Assembly: GCA_029259725.1 (NCBI GenBank)
Contig: JAJDER010000034.1
Span: forward strand, 1 to 63,055
From: Planctomycetota bacterium
GTDB lineage: Bacteria > Planctomycetota > B15-G4
Reading direction: 5' to 3'
DNA: 63,055 nt
Positions 27,010-36,408 of this stretch are shown here, one piece after another; positions within the stretch are counted from its first letter, which is position 1, and every line of letters starts with the position of its first letter. Under the pieces are notes generated by a model. The model was not told where the DNA came from, did no database searches, and worked only from the letters and a program-made list of their open reading frames with translations. The translations under genes and the position numbers were made by a program.

Positions 27010-27903
27010 TCAGCGCCGCGTGGACCGGAGCGTGGCAACGACGCCGTCGAAGCGTTGGACCTCATCCCCGGCACCGCAAGCCACGGGGTCTCCCGTGGTG
27101 TTGCGCCAGATCGTCTCGCCGTCGTCGTCCCGCAGGGCCTGGATCGTCATCGGACGGTACTCCGCGCCCTCCGGACGCACGCTGAGCCAGCCGCCCAGGC
27201 CCAGGGGCGGGCGCCCGAACATCTCGTCGAAGTGCGTGGGCCCCTCGACGAAGTCCGTGATCGCGAGGGTCGTGCAGTGCTCCAGAGCACGGTCATCGCC
27301 GAGTTCGAGGTGCACGCTCAGCTGCGACGTCGTCACACCGTCATCGGGGAAGCCGGTGTAGTAACCGGGTGCGGTGACCAGCTCGGCGCGCAGCGCGAAG
27401 TGGTTGCGTGCTGCTTGCGCGCCACCGTCCAGCGAGACGGTCAGGGTCGCCGAGCCCACGCCTTCGGCGTCGAGCAGCTCGTAGACCTTCCGCTGGCCGT
27501 CGTCACTGTAGGTCGCACGGCTCTCGTCGATGCGTGCGAGCAGGTCCGCGCAGAGGCGCGCCACCTCCTCCGGCGACAACGAGCCGTCCGTCATCGACTG
27601 GAGCGTCGCGTGCAGCTCGGCCCAGAGGGCTTCATCATCCAACCGTGCGGCCGTCGTCGGCACGGCCGCCTGCGTCGAGTCCTCGGCATCACCGAGCAGC
27701 GGCATCGAGACCGCGTCATCGATCACCGCCTCGCCGTGCGACTCGTGGAGGCGGACCTCGCCGTGCTCCGCGTCCGTCGCAACCAGCGGCGCCAGCGCTG
27801 CAGGCTCCCCGACGTCGGGCCACAGGCTCCAGGCACCGACGAGGACGACCAGCGCCAACACGAGTCCGCCCATGCGGACGGAGGCCCCGCGAATCCTGTG
27901 CAT
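27010..27903 (-). CDS. Single-pass membrane protein upstream of ECF sigma
   Basis: This 297-residue protein has ten N-terminal cytosolic residues, one helix (GGLVLALVVLVGAWSLW), and a periplasmic region of about 265 residues. That region has a helical part (LHATLQSMTDGSLSPEEVARL) followed by beta-rich sequence. There is no zinc-binding HxxxCxxC or other anti-sigma domain, and the cytosolic part is too short to hold a sigma factor in the usual way. GGGAGG lies eight bases before the ATG at 27903. It is transcribed just before the ECF gene. Regulation of that sigma factor is a guess from position. Confidence 0.55.
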   Translation of the reverse strand: MHRIRGASVRMGGLVLALVVLVGAWSLWPDVGEPAALAPLVATDAEHGEVRLHESHGEAVIDDAVSMPLLGDAEDSTQAAVPTTAARLDDEALWAELHATLQSMTDGSLSPEEVARLCADLLARIDESRATYSDDGQRKVYELLDAEGVGSATLTVSLDGGAQAARNHFALRAELVTAPGYYTGFPDDGVTTSQLSVHLELGDDRALEHCTTLAITDFVEGPTHFDEMFGRPPLGLGGWLSVRPEGAEYRPMTIQALRDDDGETIWRNTTGDPVACGAGDEVQRFDGVVATLRSTRR

Positions 27904-28097
27904 GCACTCCGCCTCCCTGGTCCTGGTCGAGAGCGCCCCGTACCGAGGGTCGACTCCTCCGTTCCGGCGCCCCCCCGGGCGCTGCCCCCAGCTAAAGGGC
28001 TGGAGGCCGCGCTGGCAACCCCTCTCTTCGGCGCCGCACCCGAGTAGGCAGCAGCGCGGACGCGTGTGACAATCCGCGCTCCCCTCGAGGACCCACC

Positions 28098-30803
28098 ATG
28101 GATGGTCTCGCGCTGCTTCTCGTCGTCTGCGGCGTGATCTCCGATGTGCCGGTGCCCGAGGTTCCCGGGCCGGCCGACGGCGGTTCCGCGCCGATCGTGG
28201 AGACCTGGTTGCACCCGCGCCCACTCGCGCTGCCCGACCCCGTGCGCTCCCCCGCGACGCCCTCCCCGGCTGCCGACGGTCTCGAGACCGCCGCGTTCCT
28301 GCCGCTCGACCAGGACCCCGAGGGCGACATGCCGCGCGAGGTGGCGTTCCTGCCCGACGGCTCCGCGGTGGTCGTGGTGAACCGCGACACCGACACGGTG
28401 GTCTTCTTCGACATCGACACGCTCACCATCACCGACACGGTGACCGTCGGTGACTTCCCCGTCGACATCGCGGTCACGCCGGACGGCACCAGGGTCGTCG
28501 TGCCGAACGTGCTCGACGACTCCGTGTCGATCATCGACGTGGCCACCAAGTCGGTCATGGAGGTGCCGATCACCGGGTCGCAGCCCTTCTCCGTCGCCAT
28601 CACCAGCGACTCCGCGCTCGCCGTGGTCGCGGTCATCAACGACGGCCTGGCCTCGTCCTTCTCCGTCGTCGACCTGGCGACGGGCGCCGAGGCCTCGACC
28701 TTTGCCAGCGGGCCGCAGGGCGTGTTCGGGTTCTTCTTCGGGCCCGAGTCCGGCATCTTCGGCAACACCTACACGCAGTTCGCCCTGGCCTCCGACGACA
28801 AGACCCTGGTGCTGCCCGATCGCGGCGGCGACCGCGTGCGCCTCTACGACATCACCACCGGCCTCGAGACCGCCGACCTGCCCACGCTCGGCGCGCCGAC
28901 CTCGGTGGACATCAGCGCCGACGGCACGCTGGCGGTGATCGGGCACGAGTTCGGGAACAACGCGATCTCGACCATCGACCTGCAGGCCGGCAGCGTCGCC
29001 AACAGCTTCAGCACGGCGAACGACGTGACCAACCAGGTCATCCGCATCACGCCCGACAAGTCCCACGCCATCGCCGCCATCTCGAACAACGTGATCTTCG
29101 TCAACCTGACCAGCGGCGCGACCACGGCCACGATCAACACCGGCACGGTGGGCGACATCGAACTCAGCTTCGACGGGCAGTACGCCTTCGTGAGCAACTT
29201 CAACAGCCGGGTGATCGACATCGCCACCCAGGCCCAGGTGGACACGCTCTCGCTCGCGCCGACCGCCGAGGCCGTCACCAGCCCGGTCGAGCTGCGCGCG
29301 GTGGGCCTCAACAACCGGTTCCGCGAGGACGTCCACGTCTACGACATCGCCGGCGCCGCGGGTTTCGTCGAGGGCTTCGCGCTCTCGGGCGAGCCCTTCG
29401 AGCTGGACGCGCCCCGGTCGCTCGCCGTGGCCGGCAACACCGCCGTGGTCATCGGCAACACGTCGCGTTCGGTCGCGGTCCTCGACCTCCCCACCGGCAG
29501 CGTGAAGGGCTACACCGAGGCCGGCGACCGCGGGCTGGGCATCGCGCTGACGCCCGACGGCAAGACCGCCGTGGCCTGCGGGGGCGACGACGACACGGTC
29601 TCGATCATCGACACGGTCAGCTGCACCACGGTGGCCACGCTCGCCGTGAACACGCGCCCGTCCGCGGTCTGCATCGCGCCGGACGGCCAGACCGCCTACG
29701 TGACCTCGGTGGCCGGCACCGATCGCGTGCACTTCATCGACCTGGACGGCGCCGCGAGCAGCGTCACCGGCTCGCTCGTGTCGGGCCAGATGGGCTCGGC
29801 CCAGGGCTACGCCTACACCGAGCTGAGCGGGATCAGCTGCTCGCCCGACGGCGCCGTGGTCGGCGTGTGCATCAGCTTCGACGACGAGCTGCTGCTGATC
29901 GACACGAGCACCCACACCGAGTTGGCGCGCGTGCCCACCGGCGACTTCCCGATCCGCTGCGCCTTCTCGCCGGACAGCGGCACGGCCTACGTGGCCAACG
30001 CCTTCGGCGACAGCATCTCGGTGATCGACGTGGACGGCGCCTCCTCGACGCTGATCGCGACCATCCCGGGCATCGAGTTCCCGCTGGTCCTGCTCCCGGA
30101 CGACACGGGCGACTTCGTCTACGTCGGCAACACGGACGGCAACAACCCGCGGCTCTACGTCATCGACGCGGCCAGCAACCTCGTGGCCACCACGGTGGCC
30201 CTGAGCGGCTCGGCGCGCGAGGGCCACTTCTCGGCCCTCGACCAGAGCCTCTACCTGGCGCTCAACAGCGGCGAGCTCTCCCGGGCGAGCGCGGCCGGCG
30301 CAGCGTCGGCGGTGCTCTCGACGGTGGCCCTGTTCGGTGGCCCGGCGGACCTCGGCTTCAGCGAGACCCTGCGCATCGTCGTGACCAGCCAGCCCGGCGT
30401 GGGCGACGGGGTCGATCTGGTGGACGCCACCGGCGATCTCTTCGCCAACCTCGGCGAGGCCCTGGCCGGCACCCACGGCGACCCGCTGCTCGTGGGCGCG
30501 GGGCTGCTCACCGGCAACTCACCGGTGAGCTTCACCCTCGCCAACGCCGTGGCCGGCAGCGTGTTCACGCGCGTCGTGGGCACCTCGATCCTGGGGGCGC
30601 CGCTCAAGGGCGGCGTGCTCGTGCCGCAGCCCGCCCTGCTCGTCGGGTTGCTGCCGACGGACGACGGGCGCTCGGTGCTGGAGGCCGTCTGGCCCGCCGG
30701 CTTCGGCCCTGGCCTGACCTTCTACCTGCAGGACTGGATCATCGACCCGGCCGGCCCGAGCGGCTTCGCGGCCAGCAACGCGATCTCGCTGACCACGCCG
30801 TGA
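28098..30803 (+). CDS. YVTN-type beta-propeller secreted protein
   Basis: This 901-residue protein has a short hydrophobic leader (GLALLLVVCGVI) that may be an export signal. Many YVTN-type blades follow, for example GDFPVDIAVTPDGTRVVVPN, GDRGLGIALTPDGKTAVACG and GDFPIRCAFSPDSGTAYVAN, enough for two propellers over residues 75-770. The last 130 residues are the shared C-terminal module (LGAPLKGGVLVPQPALLVGL, WPAGFGPGLTFYLQDW, GFAASNAISLTTP). It is likely a surface protein for protein or carbohydrate contact. It diverges from the membrane-protein/ECF pair across a 194-bp gap. Confidence 0.8.
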   Translation: MDGLALLLVVCGVISDVPVPEVPGPADGGSAPIVETWLHPRPLALPDPVRSPATPSPAADGLETAAFLPLDQDPEGDMPREVAFLPDGSAVVVVNRDTDTVVFFDIDTLTITDTVTVGDFPVDIAVTPDGTRVVVPNVLDDSVSIIDVATKSVMEVPITGSQPFSVAITSDSALAVVAVINDGLASSFSVVDLATGAEASTFASGPQGVFGFFFGPESGIFGNTYTQFALASDDKTLVLPDRGGDRVRLYDITTGLETADLPTLGAPTSVDISADGTLAVIGHEFGNNAISTIDLQAGSVANSFSTANDVTNQVIRITPDKSHAIAAISNNVIFVNLTSGATTATINTGTVGDIELSFDGQYAFVSNFNSRVIDIATQAQVDTLSLAPTAEAVTSPVELRAVGLNNRFREDVHVYDIAGAAGFVEGFALSGEPFELDAPRSLAVAGNTAVVIGNTSRSVAVLDLPTGSVKGYTEAGDRGLGIALTPDGKTAVACGGDDDTVSIIDTVSCTTVATLAVNTRPSAVCIAPDGQTAYVTSVAGTDRVHFIDLDGAASSVTGSLVSGQMGSAQGYAYTELSGISCSPDGAVVGVCISFDDELLLIDTSTHTELARVPTGDFPIRCAFSPDSGTAYVANAFGDSISVIDVDGASSTLIATIPGIEFPLVLLPDDTGDFVYVGNTDGNNPRLYVIDAASNLVATTVALSGSAREGHFSALDQSLYLALNSGELSRASAAGAASAVLSTVALFGGPADLGFSETLRIVVTSQPGVGDGVDLVDATGDLFANLGEALAGTHGDPLLVGAGLLTGNSPVSFTLANAVAGSVFTRVVGTSILGAPLKGGVLVPQPALLVGLLPTDDGRSVLEAVWPAGFGPGLTFYLQDWIIDPAGPSGFAASNAISLTTP

Positions 30804-30813
30804 GGGCGGCCGC

Positions 30814-32394
30814 TCAGCCGTCGAGCACCTGTGCGGTCAGCAGATCCAGTGCGCGGGCGATCAGCGCGCCGGGGTCCTCGTCCGCCCCCACGGTGATGCG
30901 CAGCCGAGCCTCGACGTCCTGCTCCGGTGACTCGAACTTCGCGCGGGCGGCCTCGTAGACCTCGACGCCCGCGTCCGACGGTTCGTCCGAGTCCTGCTCG
31001 CGCGCCAGCAGCCGCGCGCGGACCACCTCCTCGGGCAGGTCGAGATGCACGACCAGCACGGGGTGGCCGAGCCGCACGGCCGCCTCGAGGAACCGGCGCC
31101 GCCGCCCCGCGCTGGAGAAGCTCGCGTCGACGATCACCGAGCGGCCGCCCTCGAGCGTGGAGATCGCCTCGTCGAGCAGGACCTGGTAGGTGTGCTCGAC
31201 GTTCTCCGGCGTGTAGAGGCCCGCCCCGAACTCCGCGCGCGCGTCGGCGTTCGGCGGGATGCCGGCGAGCCGTTTGCGCAGCACGTCACTGCGGAGGACC
31301 TGGGCCTCGAAGGGCACGGCCAGCTCGCGCGCGACGGTCGACTTGCCCGTCCCCGGGAGCCCGCAGGTGAGCATCATCACCGACGGCAACTGATACGACG
31401 CCGCCAGGGCCAGGTAGCGGCGCGCGGTCGCCCCGTCGTCCTGGAGCGCGGCGACCTTGGCGCGCACCAGGGCGCGATAGGTCTTGTAGAAGTCCAGCGG
31501 GCGGCGCACGTCGGCGTCGCCGGAGAGGATCGCGTAGCGCCGCACGAGGTAGCGGCTGAAGCCCCGGAAACCGCGCAGGTCCAGGTCCATCGCCAGGAAG
31601 GCCAGGTCGCTGGCGACATCGCTGCAACGGAATCGGTCGGAGAACTCCAGGCAGTCGTAGGCCACCGGACCGTCCGGCAGCACGCACAGGTTGCCGGCGT
31701 GCAGGTCGCCGTGTCCGTCGCGGATGCGGCCGTCGCGCACGCGCGCCTCGAGCAGCGGGCGCTCGTCCGCGAGGAACCGCTCGGTGCGCGCGCGCAGGAA
31801 GGACCAGAGCGTGCGGGACAGCACCGACCCGACGAAGCGCTGCAACTCGTCGAGGTTCTGGAGCGCCAGCGACGCGACGGCGTCTGGCGTGCCGTGCCGC
31901 TCGACCTCGGGCCCACCCGCGGCCTGCGCGTGGAAGTCCACGATCAACCGGGTCAGGTCGTCCATGAGCGCGTTGTCCATGGTGCCCTCGGCCAGCAGCC
32001 GATCGAGCATGCGCCGGGCGGGCAGACGCACCATCTCCACGGCCCACTCGATGATCGCGCCGCGCGTGTCGTCGCGGCCCGCGTCGGCGTCGGCGTCGGC
32101 GTCCACGAACACCGAACCGTCCGCGTGCCGCCTGACGGGCACGACACCCAGGTACATGGTCGGCGCCATGCGTCGATTCAGGCGCACCTCCTCGTCGCAG
32201 AAGAAGCGCCTCCGCTCCAGGGTCGAGAAGTCGAGGAAGCCGAAGTCGACGGGCTTCTTGAGCTTGTAGACCCGGTCGCCCACGAACAGGATCCACGAGA
32301 TGTGGGTCTCGAGGAACTCGGGGGTCACCCCGCGCCCGGGCCAGGCCTCGGGCCGGAGCAGGGCGGCCGGCAAGCTGGAGTCGGCGATCTTCAT
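30814..32394 (-). CDS. Fused aminoglycoside phosphotransferase-like / P-loop kinase
   Basis: This 526-residue two-domain protein has an APH/choline-kinase-like N-terminal domain. That domain carries the Brenner motif GHGDLHAGNLCVL (about 225) and a metal-binding DCLEFSDRFRCSDVASDLAF segment. The C-terminal P-loop kinase domain has Walker A CGLPGTGKST (about 355) and a later VIVDASFSS strand. It matches the COG2187/COG0645 bifunctional family, whose physiological substrate is unsettled; antibiotic resistance should not be assumed. The start is set at the ATG at 32394 from family length, with no clear Shine-Dalgarno. It diverges from the ABC exporter genes. Confidence 0.85.
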   Translation of the reverse strand: MKIADSSLPAALLRPEAWPGRGVTPEFLETHISWILFVGDRVYKLKKPVDFGFLDFSTLERRRFFCDEEVRLNRRMAPTMYLGVVPVRRHADGSVFVDADADADAGRDDTRGAIIEWAVEMVRLPARRMLDRLLAEGTMDNALMDDLTRLIVDFHAQAAGGPEVERHGTPDAVASLALQNLDELQRFVGSVLSRTLWSFLRARTERFLADERPLLEARVRDGRIRDGHGDLHAGNLCVLPDGPVAYDCLEFSDRFRCSDVASDLAFLAMDLDLRGFRGFSRYLVRRYAILSGDADVRRPLDFYKTYRALVRAKVAALQDDGATARRYLALAASYQLPSVMMLTCGLPGTGKSTVARELAVPFEAQVLRSDVLRKRLAGIPPNADARAEFGAGLYTPENVEHTYQVLLDEAISTLEGGRSVIVDASFSSAGRRRRFLEAAVRLGHPVLVVHLDLPEEVVRARLLAREQDSDEPSDAGVEVYEAARAKFESPEQDVEARLRITVGADEDPGALIARALDLLTAQVLDG

Positions 32395-32548
32395 CACGGA
32401 CCCGAGACTACCTCCTGCGCCCGCCGGGATGACCCGCGTGGATGACCCGTCGGTGACCGCTAGGTCGGGGCGGCGGCACCCCCTATCATCGGCGGCCCAC
32501 GTGCGCACCGGGACCGCGAGGCCGCACACAACCAGGGGGGAGCGCGCG

Positions 32549-33487
32549 GTGGATGCCGTCCGGCTGACCAACGTCACCAAGTCCTACGGCGACCACATCG
32601 CCGTCAACGACCTCTCGCTGCGGGTCCCGGCCGGCGCCATCTACGGCTTCATCGGGCCCAACGGCTCGGGCAAGACCACGACGCTGCGGATGATCCTGCA
32701 CATCATCCATCCGGACTCGGGGTCCATCGAAGTGCTGGGCGAGGCGGCCACGCGCGCGGCCAACGACCGCATCGGCTACCTGCCGGAAGAGCGCGGGCTC
32801 TACAAGAAGATGAAGGTGCGCGACCTGCTCACGTACTACGCGGCACTCAAGGGCGTGTCCGGCGCCGACGCCCGTCGCGAGGGCGAAACCTGGCTCGAGC
32901 GCTTCGACCTGACCGGGAACGCGACCCGCCCGGTCGAGACGCTCAGCAAGGGCATGGCGCAGAAGGTGCAGTTCATCGCCACGGTGCTCACGCGGCCCGA
33001 GCTGCTGATCCTGGACGAGCCCTTCGCGGGCCTCGACCCGGTCAACCACGACGCGCTGCGGCTGGCCATCCTGGAGCTGGCGCGGCAGGGCACGACGGTC
33101 ATCTTCTCCACGCACGACATGTCCATGGCCGAGAAGATGTGCGATCGCATCTTCATGATCTTCAAGGGCGACAAGGTGCTCGACGGCACGCTCGACTCGA
33201 TCCAGGAAGCGTACGGCGCCGACACGGTGCGCCTGCGGGTCGGCGGCGACGCAGGCCTGCTCGCCGAGCATCCCGCCGTGGAGCGCGTCACCGACATGGG
33301 GCACTACCAGGAAGTCCGCCTGTCGGGCGACCCGCAGGCGCTGCTCCAGTCCCTCGTCGCGCGCACCTCGGTGCAGCTCTTCGAGATCGCCCGTCCGTCG
33401 TTGAACGAGATCTTCGTGCGCATCGCGGGGCCGGAGGCGCAGGACGCCGTGGCCACCTCCGCGGCGCTCGCGGATCAGGTGGCCTGA
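32549..33487 (+). CDS. ABC exporter ATPase, NatA-like
   Basis: This 312-residue ATPase has Walker A GPNGSGKTT, an atypical signature LSKGMAQKVQF, Walker B LLILDEPFAGLD and the H-loop STHDMSMAEK. The C-terminal 80 residues are the DUF4162-type extension of drug or Na+ exporter ATPases. The start is the GTG at 32549 with GGGGGGAG seven bases upstream. The permease follows 11 bp later, forming a two-gene exporter like NatAB. The substrate is unknown. Confidence 0.92.
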   Translation: MDAVRLTNVTKSYGDHIAVNDLSLRVPAGAIYGFIGPNGSGKTTTLRMILHIIHPDSGSIEVLGEAATRAANDRIGYLPEERGLYKKMKVRDLLTYYAALKGVSGADARREGETWLERFDLTGNATRPVETLSKGMAQKVQFIATVLTRPELLILDEPFAGLDPVNHDALRLAILELARQGTTVIFSTHDMSMAEKMCDRIFMIFKGDKVLDGTLDSIQEAYGADTVRLRVGGDAGLLAEHPAVERVTDMGHYQEVRLSGDPQALLQSLVARTSVQLFEIARPSLNEIFVRIAGPEAQDAVATSAALADQVA

Positions 33488-33498
33488 GGGAAGACGCG

Positions 33499-34812
33499 AT
33501 GTCGAAGATCCGCACCGTCATGTTCACCGAGTACTTGCGGGCGGTCCGCACCAAGGCCTTCATCATCGGCGTGCTGCTCATGCCGCTGATGTTCGGCGGC
33601 GGCATCATCGCCATGGCCCTCGCCGAGCAGGCCAAGGACACCGCGGATCGCCACTTCGTCGTCGTGGACGAGAGCGGCGTGCTGCTCCCGATGCTGGCTG
33701 CCGCGCTCGACGAGCGCAACGAGCAGTCCCTCTTCGAGGACGACGAGCAGGTCGACCCGCGCTGGGTGCTGGAGGCCTACGACCCGGCCGCGAGCGCCGA
33801 GCGCATGGACGTCGCGCTCTCCGACCGCATCGAGAACAAGGAGATCCTGGGTTTCCTGGTCATCGGCCCGGACATCGTGGATCCGGACGGCGCGGACCGG
33901 CGGCTCGCCTGGTACACCGACACGCCGACCTACGACGACCTGGCGGACTGGCTCGGCGCGACCATCAACAACGAGCTCCGACGCCTGCGCTTCACCGAGG
34001 CCGGGCTGGACGGCACGCTCGTCGATCACCTGTCCGCGCGCGAGCGCGTGAACACGCTCGGGCTCGCCTCGGTGAACGAGCAGGGCGAGGTCTCCGAGGC
34101 CGAGGAGTCGAACATGGCCGCCACCGTGGCCATCCCGATCGGCCTCGCCATGCTGCTCTTCATGCTCGTGATGATGAGCACGCCGGCGCTGATGAACAAC
34201 GTGCTCGAAGAGAAGATGCAGAAGATCGCCGAGGTGCTCGTCTCGTCGGTCTCGCCTTTCGGTCTGCTGCTCGGGAAGCTGCTCTCGGCCGTGCTCGTCT
34301 CGCTGACCCTGGCGATCCTCTACGTCGGCGCGATCCTGTTGTTCGTGCACAACGTCGATCAGGTCCCCGCGGCGATCGTCGATGCCATCAGCCCGGGGGT
34401 CCTGGCCTGGTTCGTGTTCTTCATGCTCATGGCGTTGCTGATCTACGGATCGATCTTCTCGGCGCTCGGCGCCGCGTGCTCGGAGATCCAGGACGCCCAG
34501 ACCCTGATGATGCCGGCGATGATGGTGTTGATCATCCCGATGATGTTCCTGGGGCCGATCATCAAGTCGCCGGACGGCGCGTTGGCCACGGCGCTCTCCT
34601 ACTTCCCGCCGGCGACGCCGGTCGTGATGTTCCTGCGGATCTCCATGCCGCCGGGCGCCGAGTGGTGGGAGATCACCGTGGCCATCGTCGTGATGGTGAT
34701 CTTCACCCTGGGCTGCGTGCTCGCCGCGTCGAAGATCTTCCGCATCGGGATCCTGTCCCAGGGCCAGACACCCAGCTACCGCAAGCTCGTCGGCTGGCTC
34801 GTGTCGCGCTAG
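33499..34812 (+). CDS. ABC exporter permease, NatB-like (ABC-2 type)
   Basis: This 437-residue protein has one N-terminal helix (FIIGVLLMPLMFGGGIIAMA), a large extracytoplasmic domain of about 190 residues (HFVVVDESGVLLPM and onward), and then five or six helices. The ABC-2 hallmark VLEEKMQKIAEVLVSSVSPFGLLLGK is present. This is the NatB/YhaP layout. GAGGGAAG lies upstream of the ATG. It should form a homodimer with two copies of the preceding ATPase. Confidence 0.9.
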   Translation: MSKIRTVMFTEYLRAVRTKAFIIGVLLMPLMFGGGIIAMALAEQAKDTADRHFVVVDESGVLLPMLAAALDERNEQSLFEDDEQVDPRWVLEAYDPAASAERMDVALSDRIENKEILGFLVIGPDIVDPDGADRRLAWYTDTPTYDDLADWLGATINNELRRLRFTEAGLDGTLVDHLSARERVNTLGLASVNEQGEVSEAEESNMAATVAIPIGLAMLLFMLVMMSTPALMNNVLEEKMQKIAEVLVSSVSPFGLLLGKLLSAVLVSLTLAILYVGAILLFVHNVDQVPAAIVDAISPGVLAWFVFFMLMALLIYGSIFSALGAACSEIQDAQTLMMPAMMVLIIPMMFLGPIIKSPDGALATALSYFPPATPVVMFLRISMPPGAEWWEITVAIVVMVIFTLGCVLAASKIFRIGILSQGQTPSYRKLVGWLVSR

Positions 34813-34855
34813 CCGGGCTCGGGTGTCGCGCCGGGCGGGCTCGTGTCGCTCCGGC
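34797..34855 (+). repeat. Three imperfect GGCTCG(G)TGTCGC repeats
   Basis: Copies near 34797, 34816 and 34838 of GGCTCGTGTCGC-like sequence span the permease stop codon and the gap after it. They probably arose by slippage of the coding end. No function is evident. Confidence 0.4.
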
Positions 34856-34955
34856 ACGAACGGTCCGCCGTCGTTCGCCTCTCCCCGCGCCTGCCGCTCT
34901 ACCCTGGATGGGCCCCCGGAGACCGCCGGGGTCCGCACGCACGGGAGAGAGATCC

Positions 34956-36401
34956 ATGGGCGAGATCGTCTACGTCGACGACGACCTGGTCACCGTCAAG
35001 CACGGCAGCCGCACGACCGTGCTCGCCTGGGGCGACCCGATCGAGATCCTCGGCAAGGAGGACGGGCGCACGCGGGTCCGGGTCCACGAGCGCGGCGCCC
35101 GACCCTTCGAGGGCACGGTCCGGGGCACGCGCATCCCGACGCGCCCGGAGTCGGTGCTCAAGTTCTCGATGGTCGACGTGCAGCAGGGCGACGCCATGGT
35201 GCTCGAGACGCCGGCGGGCAGAAAGATCCTGATCGACGGCGGCGACAACAAGCTCTTCGCCCGCTACCTGGCGGCGCGCTACCGCGGCACCTCCGCCGAG
35301 AACCCGCTCGACATCGACGCGATCATCGTCACGCACGGCGACGCGGATCACTTCGCCAGCCTGAACATCATCCGGACCACCGAGACCGACACGAAACTGG
35401 TCGCGCGCAAGCGGCTCTTCCTGCGCCCGCACCGCGTCTTCCACAACGGGCTGCTGAAGGCGGGGACCGCCGTGCCCGAGGAGAAGCGCCTCGGCCGCAC
35501 CGTGGCCACCCGCGATGGCCGCGCGATCGTGGATCTCCATGACGACTTCCTCGACGTCGCCGACGACAAGCTCAACCGGCCGTTCACGAGCTGGCGGACC
35601 ACGCTCAAGCACTGGCGCAAGCGCGGGCCGATCAGCATCAAGCGCCTGGCCTTCGGGGATCGCCGCGAGTTCGACTTCCTGCGCGGCGAGGGCATCGAGG
35701 TCGACGTCCTCGGCCCGATCCCGATGAGCGCCACGGTCGGAGGCAGGCGCAGGCCGGCGCTGCCCTTGCTCCGCCAGCCGCCCAAGAGCGTGGAGCTGCC
35801 GCTCGACAACGACGACGACGGCCCCAACGATCGCAGGTTCTCCGCCTCGCACACGATCAACGGGCACTCGGTCGCGCTGAAGCTCACCTACGGCAACGTG
35901 CGCTTCATGCTCACCGGCGACCTCAACCAGGAGTCGATGGAGATCCTGCGCAAGAAGGTCACGAACAAGGACCTGCAGGCCGAGATCCTCAAGGCCCCGC
36001 ACCACGGGTCGGCGGACTTCGACCTCAAGGCGCTCGAGGCGATGGCGCCGGTCGTGTCGCTGATCTCGTCAGGCGACGAGAGTTCACGCAAGGAGCACAT
36101 CCACCCGCGCGCGACGCTGATGGGCGCGCTCGGGCGGGTCGCGCGGGGCGACACCTCGATCGTGTTGTGCACCGAGCTCGCGGCGTTCTTCGAGCTGAAA
36201 GGCCTGTCCAAGGTCACCGAGACCGGTGAGCGCTTCTTCGGCTTCGAGCGTACAAGCTTCGGCATCATCCACATCCGCACGGACGGCGAACGCGTGCTCG
36301 TGTTCACGCACAGCGGCAAGGAGAACATGAAGGAGGCCTACCGCTTCACGGTGAACGAGCGGCACGAGATCAAGTTCGCGAAGGACGTGAAGAAGCGCTA
36401 G
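34956..36401 (+). CDS. SH3-like / metallo-beta-lactamase-fold hydrolase, ComEC-like
   Basis: This 481-residue protein has an N-terminal SH3-like or short beta domain of about 65 residues. A ComEC/Rec2-type metallo-beta-lactamase domain follows, with VDVQQGDAMVLETPAGRKILIDGG, the metal motif THGDADHF (about 130), RFMLTGDLNQES and the late histidines APHHGSADFD. A C-terminal Lys-rich part is unique. There is no signal peptide. Soluble ComEC-like MBL proteins are predicted nucleases or phosphodiesterases, and some occur in conflict systems. It ends 7 bp from the convergent ECF sigma gene. Confidence 0.8.
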   Translation: MGEIVYVDDDLVTVKHGSRTTVLAWGDPIEILGKEDGRTRVRVHERGARPFEGTVRGTRIPTRPESVLKFSMVDVQQGDAMVLETPAGRKILIDGGDNKLFARYLAARYRGTSAENPLDIDAIIVTHGDADHFASLNIIRTTETDTKLVARKRLFLRPHRVFHNGLLKAGTAVPEEKRLGRTVATRDGRAIVDLHDDFLDVADDKLNRPFTSWRTTLKHWRKRGPISIKRLAFGDRREFDFLRGEGIEVDVLGPIPMSATVGGRRRPALPLLRQPPKSVELPLDNDDDGPNDRRFSASHTINGHSVALKLTYGNVRFMLTGDLNQESMEILRKKVTNKDLQAEILKAPHHGSADFDLKALEAMAPVVSLISSGDESSRKEHIHPRATLMGALGRVARGDTSIVLCTELAAFFELKGLSKVTETGERFFGFERTSFGIIHIRTDGERVLVFTHSGKENMKEAYRFTVNERHEIKFAKDVKKR

Positions 36402-36408
36402 GCCGACG

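Noticed and set aside
27723..30476. Minus-strand open frame of about 900 codons opposite the YVTN gene
   Set aside because: The plus strand encodes clear YVTN repeats; the antisense frame is low-complexity with no start supported by a ribosome-binding site.
30814..32394. Antibiotic-resistance call for the APH-like fusion
   Set aside because: The fused APH/P-loop family is chromosomal and widespread with no established drug substrate; a resistance label would be unsupported.
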